Below, piece by piece: positions 33,400 to 42,481 of a stretch of 64,000 nt of DNA; position 1 is the first letter of the stretch, and each line of letters starts with the position of its first letter. The notes beneath the pieces were generated by a model. That model had not been told where the DNA came from, ran no database searches, and saw nothing but the letters and a program-made list of their open reading frames with translations. Source of the DNA: an uncultured beta proteobacterium. Its GTDB lineage: Bacteria > Pseudomonadota > Gammaproteobacteria > Burkholderiales > Burkholderiaceae_C. The stretch covers positions 83,124 through 147,123 of the forward strand of contig CAISLN010000106.1 in the NCBI GenBank assembly GCA_903886275.1, given 5' to 3'. The translations under genes were made by a program, and so were the position numbers.

Positions 33400-35448
33400 A
33401 TGTTTACCAAAATTTTGATCGCAAATAGGGGTGAAATCGCCTGCCGCGTGATCGTTACCGCCCGCAAGATGGGCATCAAGACGGTGGCCGTTTATTCCGA
33501 TGCCGACCGCGATGCACGCCACGTGCTGCTGGCCGATGAGGCCGTGCACATTGGTGCGGCGCCCAGCCGCGAGAGCTATTTACTGGCTGAGAAAATCATT
33601 GCTGCTTGCAAGCAAACCGGCGCGCAGGCCGTGCATCCCGGCTACGGCTTTTTAAGCGAGAACGCTGAATTTTCCAAGCGCTGCGAAGAAGAGGGCATTG
33701 CCTTTATCGGCCCCAAGCACCATTCGATTGCCGCCATGGGCGACAAGATCGAGTCCAAGAAGCTCGCTGGCGCGGCAGGTGTCAACTGCATTCCCGGTGT
33801 CAACGATGCGATTGATCTGCCAGAGAAGGCCGTCGAAATTGCCAACAGCATTGGCTACCCCGTCATGATCAAGGCCAGTGCCGGCGGCGGCGGCAAGGGC
33901 CTGCGCGTGGCCTACAACGACAAGGAAGCCTTTGAAGGCTTTACCAGTTGCCGCAACGAGGCGCGCAACAGCTTTGGCGATGACCGCGTGTTTATCGAAA
34001 AGTTTGTCGAGGAACCCCGCCACATTGAAATCCAGTTGATTGGTGATTCCCATGGCAATGTGGTGTACCTGAACGAGCGCGAATGCTCCATCCAGCGCCG
34101 CCACCAAAAGGTCATTGAAGAGGCGCCGTCGCCCTTTATCAGTGATGCCACCCGCAAGGCCATGGGCGAGCAGGCGGTGCTATTGGCCAAGGCCGTGAAG
34201 TATGAGAGCGCCGGCACGGTGGAGTTTGTGGTCGGCAAGGACCAGAGCTTTTACTTCCTGGAAATGAATACCCGCCTGCAGGTGGAGCATCCTGTGACCG
34301 AGGCCATTACTGGCGTCGATCTGGTGGAGCTGATGATCCGCGTGGCCGCTGGCGAAAAGCTGCCCATGACGCAGGACCAGGTGCAGCGCAATGGCTGGGC
34401 CATGGAATGCCGCATCAATGCCGAAGACCCGTTCCGTGGCTTCCTGCCTTCCACCGGTCGCCTGGTGCGCTTTGCGCCACCCGAGCAGACCATGTGGCAG
34501 GGCGACACCGAGCACCTGTACGGTGTGCGCGTGGACACCGGCGTGCAGGACGGTGGCGAGATTCCCATGTACTACGACTCGATGATTGCCAAGCTCATCG
34601 TGCATGGTAAGGACCGCAATGAGGCGATTGCCAAAATGCGTGAGGCGCTCAACGCCTTTGTGATCCGCGGCGTATCGAGCAACATCCCGTTCCAGTCGGC
34701 CCTGCTGGCCCATCCTAAATTTGTCGCTGGCGACTTCAACACCGGTTTTATTGCCGAGCATTACAGCAAGGGATTCTTTGCCGAAGATGTGCCGCATGAC
34801 GATGCCAACTTTCTGCTGGCCCTGGCCACGCTGGTGCGCCGCAAGACGCGTGAGCGCGCGGCAGGCATCAGCGGTCAGTTGCCGGGCTTTGGGGTGACGG
34901 TTGCCAAAGAGTATGTTGTTGTCACCCTGGGTTCCGAGGGACAGAATGTCTACACGCCGGTGCATGTGGACGATTACGTGGGCCTCACCGGCGCGGCGCG
35001 TGTCACCGTGGCTGGCAAGATTTATGAAATCCAGAGCGACTCGCGCCTGAACGCCATCTGTCTGCACGGTAAGGTCAATGGCAAGCCCTTTACGGCCCAG
35101 GTGGAAAGCGGCACGCCGCGCAATCCGCTGGCCTGGCGCGTGCAGCACAATGGCACGCGCATTGATGTGCAGGTGATGTCACCGCGCACGGCCGAGTTGC
35201 ATGCGCTCATGCCCTTCAAGCCGGCACCCGACATGAGCCGCTTTGTGCTCTCGCCCATGCCGGGGCTGCTGGTGGATGTGGCCGTGGTGCCTGGACAAAA
35301 GGTGCGCGCTGGCGAACGGGTGGCCGTGATCGAGGCCATGAAGATGGAGAATGTGTTGTTTGCCACCGCAGACGGCGTGGTGGGCAAGGTTCTTGCAAAC
35401 AAGGGTGAAAGCCTGTCGGTTGACCAAGCCATTGTGGAGTTTGTTTAA
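33400..35448 (+). CDS. pccA: propionyl/acetyl-CoA carboxylase alpha subunit (biotin carboxylase + BCCP)
   Basis: A 682-residue protein. The biotin carboxylase N-domain (MFTKILIANRGEIACRVI) is followed by an ATP-grasp with KASAGGGGKGLR and the active-site EMNTRLQVEHPVTE. A linker of about 120 residues leads to the biotin-carrier domain, with biotinylated Lys648 in EAMKMEN. It carboxylates biotin for PccB. The next gene starts at the base after its stop, suggesting tight coupling. Confidence 0.95.
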   Translation: MFTKILIANRGEIACRVIVTARKMGIKTVAVYSDADRDARHVLLADEAVHIGAAPSRESYLLAEKIIAACKQTGAQAVHPGYGFLSENAEFSKRCEEEGIAFIGPKHHSIAAMGDKIESKKLAGAAGVNCIPGVNDAIDLPEKAVEIANSIGYPVMIKASAGGGGKGLRVAYNDKEAFEGFTSCRNEARNSFGDDRVFIEKFVEEPRHIEIQLIGDSHGNVVYLNERECSIQRRHQKVIEEAPSPFISDATRKAMGEQAVLLAKAVKYESAGTVEFVVGKDQSFYFLEMNTRLQVEHPVTEAITGVDLVELMIRVAAGEKLPMTQDQVQRNGWAMECRINAEDPFRGFLPSTGRLVRFAPPEQTMWQGDTEHLYGVRVDTGVQDGGEIPMYYDSMIAKLIVHGKDRNEAIAKMREALNAFVIRGVSSNIPFQSALLAHPKFVAGDFNTGFIAEHYSKGFFAEDVPHDDANFLLALATLVRRKTRERAAGISGQLPGFGVTVAKEYVVVTLGSEGQNVYTPVHVDDYVGLTGAARVTVAGKIYEIQSDSRLNAICLHGKVNGKPFTAQVESGTPRNPLAWRVQHNGTRIDVQVMSPRTAELHALMPFKPAPDMSRFVLSPMPGLLVDVAVVPGQKVRAGERVAVIEAMKMENVLFATADGVVGKVLANKGESLSVDQAIVEFV

Positions 35449-35937
35449 ATGAAACGTCCTTTTCAGGTACTCGGTGTCCAGCAAATCGCCATCGGCGGGC
35501 CGGACAAAAAACGGCTGCAAAAGCTGTGGGTGGAGATGCTCGGTCTGGAGCTGACCGGCACCTTCCGCAGCGAACGCGAAAACGTGGATGAAGACATCTG
35601 CGCCATCGGCACAGGCCCCTTCAAGGTCGAGGTGGACTTGATGCAACCGGTGGATCCGGACAAAAAGCCGGCCGTGCACGCTACGCCCCTGAACCACATC
35701 GGCCTGTGGATCGACGACCTGCCCACCGCCGTGGAATGGCTCACGGCACAGGGCGTGCGCTTTGCACCGGGTGGCATCCGCAAGGGTGCGGCGGGCTTTG
35801 ATATCTGCTTTTTGCACCCTAAGGGCAACGAAGAATTTCCCATTTCTGGCGAGGGCGTGCTCATCGAGATGGTGCAGGCGCCGCCCGAGGTGGTGAAGGC
35901 CTTCTCGCAACTGGCCAACCCGGGTCGCAGCGTTTAG
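35449..35937 (+). CDS. VOC-family protein, probable methylmalonyl-CoA epimerase
   Basis: A 162-residue vicinal-oxygen-chelate protein with two beta-alpha-beta-beta-beta modules. Likely metal ligands are Gln12 (GVQQIAIGG), Glu61 (FKVEVDL), His83 (LNHIGLW) and Glu140 (VLIEMVQ). In bacterial methylmalonyl-CoA epimerases the first ligand is usually His, so the Gln is noteworthy and glyoxalase-like. Placement directly after pccA, in an operon that needs an epimerase between carboxylase and mutase, is the main reason for the call. Confidence 0.75.
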   Translation: MKRPFQVLGVQQIAIGGPDKKRLQKLWVEMLGLELTGTFRSERENVDEDICAIGTGPFKVEVDLMQPVDPDKKPAVHATPLNHIGLWIDDLPTAVEWLTAQGVRFAPGGIRKGAAGFDICFLHPKGNEEFPISGEGVLIEMVQAPPEVVKAFSQLANPGRSV

Positions 35938-35955
35938 CGTCTTGCAGATCCACGC

Positions 35956-35983
35956 AAAAGCCGCTGTATCACAGCGGCTTTTT
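35956..35983 (+). terminator. rho-independent terminator of the propionyl-CoA operon
   Basis: A 9-bp core stem (35959-35967 with 35971-35979) with a 3-nt loop is flanked by an A-run upstream and TTTTT downstream. It lies 18 bp after the VOC gene and before the convergent rnfB. Confidence 0.9.
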
Positions 35984-35996
35984 GCTGACGCGCGAT

Positions 35997-36659
35997 CTAT
36001 CCCGGCAGGCGTTTGGCGCGGGCACGCTCCAGCGCCGCTTCGATGATGGCGCGCTTCTTCGCCAACACGGCGGGGTCCTTGTGCTGGGAGTGTTCGCCCA
36101 TATCCGACACCTTGAGTTCGGCCTTGGCGACAAGACGCTGCGCCTGCTCTACGGTTTCGCGCTGCAGGCGCAGGCTGCGTTGTTCATAGCGGCCGCGTGC
36201 ATGGTCTGCCTGTGGGGTTGACCAGGCCGCCCAACCGGTGGCCTCGGCACTCACGTTGTCCAGCAGGATGCAGTCCACCGGGCAGACCGGCAAACACAAC
36301 TCGCAACCGGTGCAATGCGCCTCTATGACGGTGTGCATGCGCTTGTTGGTACCAACGATTGCATCCACCGGGCAAGCCGCTATGCACAGGGTGCAGCCTA
36401 TGCACCAGTCCTCGTCGATAAAGGCCATGGTGCGTGGGCCTTCTGCACCAAAATCGGGGTCAATGGCTTGTGCGGGGAGGCCCGTGATCATGCTGAGTCG
36501 GCGCACACCTTCTTGGCCACCCGGTGGGCACTGGTTGATGTGGGCCTGCCCCAGTGCAATGGCCTGGGCATAGCCCAGGCAATCGTTGTAACCACAGCGT
36601 TTGCACTGGGTTTGGGGCAGGGCGTCATGAATGCGCCCCTCCAGCAGGGTGCGGTTCAT
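35997..36659 (-). CDS. rnfB: RnfB-type ferredoxin (soluble form)
   Basis: A 220-residue iron-sulfur protein. The N-terminal cluster motif CKRCGYNDC is of the RnfB type. Two ferredoxin repeats (CIGCTLCIAACPVD and CTGCELCLPVCPVD) follow, then a basic helical C-terminus. The N-terminal transmembrane helix of classical RnfB is absent and no other rnf genes are near, so it may serve as a free electron carrier. It lies 9 bp after phaZ on the same strand. Confidence 0.88.
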   Translation of the reverse strand: MNRTLLEGRIHDALPQTQCKRCGYNDCLGYAQAIALGQAHINQCPPGGQEGVRRLSMITGLPAQAIDPDFGAEGPRTMAFIDEDWCIGCTLCIAACPVDAIVGTNKRMHTVIEAHCTGCELCLPVCPVDCILLDNVSAEATGWAAWSTPQADHARGRYEQRSLRLQRETVEQAQRLVAKAELKVSDMGEHSQHKDPAVLAKKRAIIEAALERARAKRLPG

Positions 36660-36668
36660 GGCTGTTGC

Positions 36669-38066
<1,398 letters not shown>

Positions 38067-38118
38067 GGTTCACTCGCTTATAAAAATGGTGCAGTGCAAT
38101 ATAGCAGTTCTGGCCCAC

Positions 38119-39459
38119 TCATTGTGGGTCGCCGGCTCTAAGTATGCCGCGCAATGCATTTCGGCTGTGCGCGCCTAAATTGAGCATCAGTTCGGCGATG
38201 GCGGACTCCAAGCGTGCGTGCTCCGGGTTGTCGCTGCGACCCAGTTCGCCGAGCAGGCTGATGGCTGTATCACGGGCTCCGAAGTCCAAGCCCGGATCAG
38301 ACACCAAGGCCGCTGGCATGGCAGCCACCAGAGTCTGCGCTAAGGGTGCAGCCGCGTTGCAGGCCTGCAGGCTGACCACCTCACGCAAATAGCGATCACT
38401 CCAGTCGGGGTAGCTCTTGTCCCGTTCTATGTTGTGCAGCGCCTTTTCCATCGCGCCCTCCTGTCGGTTGGCCGCATCGCGTAGCAGCAACTCGGTCTGG
38501 AGCTTTTGCAGCACCATGCGGCGGTTGGCCCGCAGCACCAACAGTTCGTTCCTCATTCCGTACAGGCCGGTCTTGGCCAGGGTCTGGGCCCCAAGTAGCC
38601 GAAGACTGGAGTGGTCTGGCGCCAGGCTCGCGTGGTAGGGCTGGGTCAGGTTCTGCAGATAGTGCAGGGACAGGCCGGCAAAGCGCCAGCCCCAGTAGGC
38701 ATGACCAGTGCGAAAGGCCAGGGCCGACAGCGTGGTGTATTGCTGTGAACGCAGCAGCACAAAGCTGCGCTTGACGAAGGGGGCAGCCAGATACACCAAG
38801 CGGTTTTCATGCAGGAAGGCCATGTGAAAGGGCGCCTGCGAGGCGTAGGCGATTGCCGGATTGCCAAAGGGTTGCGCACCAAAACCATAAAGCTTGCCCC
38901 AAGTGGAGGGGCTGTCCTCCCAGAGGTAGACATCCAGGCCATAGTCCGGCTCATCGGTAGCCGTTGCCAGCACCGCCAGTGCGCTGACCTGTTCGCCGGG
39001 CTTCAAGGCCAAGAAGCGGTGGGCCGGGCCGGGCAGTTCTGCAAGCGTGTTCACCACGCTGTTTGGGAGATTGGCACCACCCACCGGGTTGCGGGGGTCG
39101 GGCTGGATATACAGCGCAAAGCGGCTGTTGGGAGCCACGCGCAGAGCCATCAAGAAAGCCTGCCTGCGGGCCTCGTCCGTGCGTGCGGGATCGGCATGAA
39201 ACGCCAGTTCTACCGGCTGTTCGGGATAGCTTTCCAAGTTGGCCAAGGCCCATGCCTCCTGGCTGGCCAAAAGCGCCTCGATGGTGTTTTCCTCGGCCCT
39301 CAGGAAGGCCTCCAGAGGCTCTGCTGTAACGCTGGAGGCGTTGGCGACCTCCGGCATCCGCTCGAACGCCCGGTAGCTGGCCAATGTGTGATTCCCCCAT
39401 GCCATGGCCTGCGTAGCTGCCAGTCCCAGCAGCAGGACCAGGAAATGGAGGAGTCGCAT
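38119..39459 (-). CDS. secreted P1-nuclease / Zn-phospholipase C-like protein
   Basis: A 446-residue protein with a clear signal peptide (MRLLHFLVLLLGLAATQAMA). Predicted cleavage leaves mature Trp1-Gly-Asn-His at the N-terminus. In P1 nuclease and zinc phospholipase C the N-terminal Trp amine and carbonyl bind zinc, so this is suggestive. LHYLQNLTQPYHASLAPDHSS resembles the zinc-binding HxxxD/H segment of that fold. Overall similarity is weak and the function unproven. ATG 39459 is chosen because the signal peptide starts there; an open frame runs 108 bp further. It follows the aminotransferase gene by 10 bp. Confidence 0.65.
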   Translation of the reverse strand: MRLLHFLVLLLGLAATQAMAWGNHTLASYRAFERMPEVANASSVTAEPLEAFLRAEENTIEALLASQEAWALANLESYPEQPVELAFHADPARTDEARRQAFLMALRVAPNSRFALYIQPDPRNPVGGANLPNSVVNTLAELPGPAHRFLALKPGEQVSALAVLATATDEPDYGLDVYLWEDSPSTWGKLYGFGAQPFGNPAIAYASQAPFHMAFLHENRLVYLAAPFVKRSFVLLRSQQYTTLSALAFRTGHAYWGWRFAGLSLHYLQNLTQPYHASLAPDHSSLRLLGAQTLAKTGLYGMRNELLVLRANRRMVLQKLQTELLLRDAANRQEGAMEKALHNIERDKSYPDWSDRYLREVVSLQACNAAAPLAQTLVAAMPAALVSDPGLDFGARDTAISLLGELGRSDNPEHARLESAIAELMLNLGAHSRNALRGILRAGDPQ

Positions 39460-39469
39460 CAACAAGGCG

Positions 39470-40666
39470 TCAGATGACCTTGGCGATGCATTCGCAGACG
39501 TAGGCGATGTTTTTGCTGTTGAGCGCAGCCACGCACATGCGACCGGTGTCGGTGCCATAGACGCCAAACTCGCTGCGCAGGCGCACCATCTGGTCCTTGG
39601 AAAGGCCGGAGTAGCTGAACATGCCGATCTGGGTGGTGATGAAGCCCATGTCTTGCTGCACGCCGGCGGCCTTGAGGCCGTCCACCAGCTTCTGGCGCAT
39701 GGCCTTGATGCGCACGCGCATCTCGCCCAGTTCTTTTTCCCACAGGGCGCGCAGCTCGGGGTTGTTCAAAACGGCGGCCACCACTGCACCGCCATGGATG
39801 GGCGGGTTGGAGTAGTTGGTGCGGATCACGATCTTGAGCTGGCTCAGCACACGTCCTGCTTCTTCCTTGTCCTGGCACAGCACCGACAGGCCGCCGACGC
39901 GTTCGCCGTACAGGCTGAAGCTCTTGGAGAAGGAGGTGGAGACAAAGAAGTTCAGACCGGCGGCAACAAACTTGCCGATGACCGCGCCGTCTTCCTCGAT
40001 GCCGTGACCGAAGCCCTGGTAGGCCATGTCCAAGAAGGGTGTGAGCTGCTTGGCTTTGACCACGGCAATCACCTGGTCCCACTGGGCTGCAGTGATGTCA
40101 TAGCCGGTCGGGTTGTGGCAGCAGGCGTGCAGCACGATGACGGTGCCGGCCTTTGCCGCGTTCAGGCTGGCCAGCATGGCCTCGAAGTTGACGCCGCGTT
40201 TGGCCGCGTCGTAATAGGCGTAGGTTTCCACCACAAAGCCGGCGTTGGTGAACAGGGCGCGGTGGTTTTCCCAGCTCGGGTCGGAGATCAGGACCTTGGC
40301 ATTGGGGTTCAGGTGCTTTAAAAAGTCGGCGCCGATTTTCAGGCCGCCGGTGCCGCCAATGGCCTGCACGGTAGCTACGCGCCCAGATGTGACGGGCTCG
40401 CTGTTAGTGCCAAACACCAGGCCCTTGACGGCGGCATCGTAGGCAGCAATACCATCGATCGGCAGGTAGCCGCGCGGCGTGGGCTTTTCCATCATGGTCT
40501 TTTCAGCGGCCTGTACGCACTGCAACAAGGGCAGTTTGCCGTTGTCGTCAAAGTACACACCGACGCCGAGGTTGACCTTGTTGGGGTTGGTGTCGGCGTT
40601 GAACTGTTCGTTCAGACCCAGGATGGGGTCGCGGGGGGCCATTTCGACGGCGGAGAAAAGAGACAT
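39470..40666 (-). CDS. aromatic-amino-acid/aspartate aminotransferase
   Basis: A 398-residue class I PLP aminotransferase. The PLP lysine lies in STSFSKSFSLYGERVG, the substrate-binding Arg in TDTGRMCVA, and CHNPTGYDIT is the conserved Asn-Pro motif. The N-terminus MSLFSAVEMAPRDPILGLNEQF is typical of TyrB/AspC enzymes. AGGA lies about 6 nt before ATG 40666. It is followed by the P1-like gene on the same strand. Confidence 0.93.
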   Translation of the reverse strand: MSLFSAVEMAPRDPILGLNEQFNADTNPNKVNLGVGVYFDDNGKLPLLQCVQAAEKTMMEKPTPRGYLPIDGIAAYDAAVKGLVFGTNSEPVTSGRVATVQAIGGTGGLKIGADFLKHLNPNAKVLISDPSWENHRALFTNAGFVVETYAYYDAAKRGVNFEAMLASLNAAKAGTVIVLHACCHNPTGYDITAAQWDQVIAVVKAKQLTPFLDMAYQGFGHGIEEDGAVIGKFVAAGLNFFVSTSFSKSFSLYGERVGGLSVLCQDKEEAGRVLSQLKIVIRTNYSNPPIHGGAVVAAVLNNPELRALWEKELGEMRVRIKAMRQKLVDGLKAAGVQQDMGFITTQIGMFSYSGLSKDQMVRLRSEFGVYGTDTGRMCVAALNSKNIAYVCECIAKVI

Positions 40667-40731
40667 GGGAGTCCTATGGTGTGAAATTGAATGGAGCCCG
40701 CTAAGCAGGCTGGTCTTGACCAAGCGCTATT

Positions 40732-41769
40732 TTACCGGCGCGCGCTGTGCACCCCGATATCCTCCAGCTGGCGGCATCCGGTCAGTGCCATGGTCAATTC
40801 CAGTTCGTCGCGCAGCAGGCGTATTACCCGCGCTACGCCCATTGCGCCGTCGCTGGCCAGGCCCCAGACAAAGGGGCGTCCCAGCAGCACCGCAGTAGCA
40901 CCGTGGGCCAGTGCCACGAAGACATCGCGTCCGCTGCGGATGCCGCTGTCAAACAGCAGAGGAACCCGGCCCTGCACCCGGGCGGCGATTTGCTCCAGCG
41001 CCTGCAGGCTGAGCGTGGCGCCCGCCAGCACCCGCCCGCCGTGGTTGGATACGACTAGGCCGTCGCAGCCGGCCGCCAAGGCAGCCTCCGCGTCGTCGGG
41101 GTGCAGCAGGCCCTTGACCAGTAGGGGCAGGGTGGTTTGTCGGCGCAGCCAGGCGAGGTCATCCCAGGTCGGGGCCTGGGTCATCCAGCCGTCGAAGACC
41201 TGACTGCCCTGGGTGTCGGGCAGCGGCACAGCCTCTAGGTTCACTGCGGCCACGCCTTCGGGCAGTGTCAGCGTGACACGCTTGACCGGTGCGTCCACCG
41301 TCAGCACCAGCGCCGAGCAGCCTGCTGCCAGCGCGCGCTGCAGCAGGCGCAGGGTGCGCGGCCGGTCACCTTGCCAGTAGAGCTGGAACCAGGGCAAGGC
41401 AGCGCCAGGGGACGCTGCTGCCTGCACGATATCGGCAAAGGGCTGGCTGGCCAGGCTGCTGATCAGCAGTTGCCCGCCCTGGGCGCTGGCGGCCATGGCG
41501 CTGGCCACTTCGCCATCGGCATGGAACAGGCGCTGGTAGGCCACGGGTGCCAGCAGGATCGGATGCTCCAGCACTTGCCCAAAAAGTTTCAGCCGGGTAT
41601 GGCCACCGCGCACATCCTGCAGTGGCCGGGCCATCAGGCGCACAGCGGCCAGTGCCGCGTCATTGCCGTTGCCGTCGCCATCGGCCAGGTAGCGCCACAC
41701 GGCAGCCGGCAGCCGTGCTTGGGCACGGTTCCGGTAATGCGCTAGGCCAGACTGCGCAGGCAGTTCCAT
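40732..41769 (-). CDS. FMN-dependent alpha-hydroxyacid oxidase/dehydrogenase
   Basis: A 345-residue TIM-barrel flavoenzyme of the lactate/glycolate oxidase family. The catalytic His-Arg motif is VVSNHGGR, the FMN-phosphate segment is FDSGIRSGRDVF, and WFQLYWQGD carries the substrate Tyr. It is shorter than typical LldD at the N-terminus. Its start overlaps the stop of the PiuC-type gene (TGATG), so it belongs to the iron-uptake operon. The substrate may be a hydroxycarboxylate linked to siderophores, but that is speculative. Confidence 0.88.
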   Translation of the reverse strand: MELPAQSGLAHYRNRAQARLPAAVWRYLADGDGNGNDAALAAVRLMARPLQDVRGGHTRLKLFGQVLEHPILLAPVAYQRLFHADGEVASAMAASAQGGQLLISSLASQPFADIVQAAASPGAALPWFQLYWQGDRPRTLRLLQRALAAGCSALVLTVDAPVKRVTLTLPEGVAAVNLEAVPLPDTQGSQVFDGWMTQAPTWDDLAWLRRQTTLPLLVKGLLHPDDAEAALAAGCDGLVVSNHGGRVLAGATLSLQALEQIAARVQGRVPLLFDSGIRSGRDVFVALAHGATAVLLGRPFVWGLASDGAMGVARVIRLLRDELELTMALTGCRQLEDIGVHSARR

Positions 41770-42455
41770 CAGGTTTCGGCCCAGTCGCGCAGTAGGTTGT
41801 GGTAAATGCCGGTCAGCCGCACCACGGGCTCCGTCTCACCCACATCCTGGCGCAGCTTCAGGATCGCCATGTCCATGTCGTACAGCAGGCGCCGCTGCCC
41901 GGCATCGCGCACCATGCTTTGCAGGAACAGAAAGCAGGCCAGGCGTTCACCCCGGGTGACCGGTGTGACGGCGTGGATGGACGACGACGGATAGAGCACC
42001 AGGCTGCCGGCCTTGAGCTTGACGCCGTGTTTGCCAAAGGTGTCGTCGATGGTCAGCACGCCGCCCTCGTACTCGTCCGGGTCCGACAGGAACAGGGTGG
42101 CCGACACATCCGATCGCAGGTAGCTGCCGGGCTGGCCGGGCAGCATGCGCATGGCGTTGTCGGTGTGAAAGCCGTAGCTGTTGCTGGCGCCGCTGTAGCG
42201 GTTGAAGAAGGGCGGCAGTATCTTCAGGGGCAGCGCCGCCGCAAAGAACAGGGCCGAGCGGTTCAGCGCGTCCAGCACCTTTTGCCGCAGCACCGGCAGG
42301 CCGGGTGCCTGCTCGGGCACTTGCTGGTTGTTTTTGACCAGGGCCGCCTGGGGGCCGGCGGTGAGCTGGCCGCTATTCCAGACCGATGGGTCCAGCAGCA
42401 GGCGCAAGCTGGCCAGTTCCTCCCCGGACAAAACATTGTCTATGGTTACCAGCAT
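41769..42455 (-). CDS. PKHD-type Fe(II)/2-oxoglutarate dioxygenase (PiuC/YbiX)
   Basis: A 228-residue hydroxylase. The iron facial triad is His-x-Asp in YGFHTDNAMR plus His in SSIHAVTPV, and Arg in TRGERL binds 2-oxoglutarate. PiuC/YbiX proteins accompany TonB-dependent siderophore receptors and are iron regulated; the substrate is unknown. It lies 26 bp after the receptor gene on the same strand and overlaps the hydroxyacid oxidase by one base. Confidence 0.92.
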   Translation of the reverse strand: MLVTIDNVLSGEELASLRLLLDPSVWNSGQLTAGPQAALVKNNQQVPEQAPGLPVLRQKVLDALNRSALFFAAALPLKILPPFFNRYSGASNSYGFHTDNAMRMLPGQPGSYLRSDVSATLFLSDPDEYEGGVLTIDDTFGKHGVKLKAGSLVLYPSSSIHAVTPVTRGERLACFLFLQSMVRDAGQRRLLYDMDMAILKLRQDVGETEPVVRLTGIYHNLLRDWAET

Positions 42456-42481
42456 GCGGCTTCTCCTTGAATCGCTGTAGT

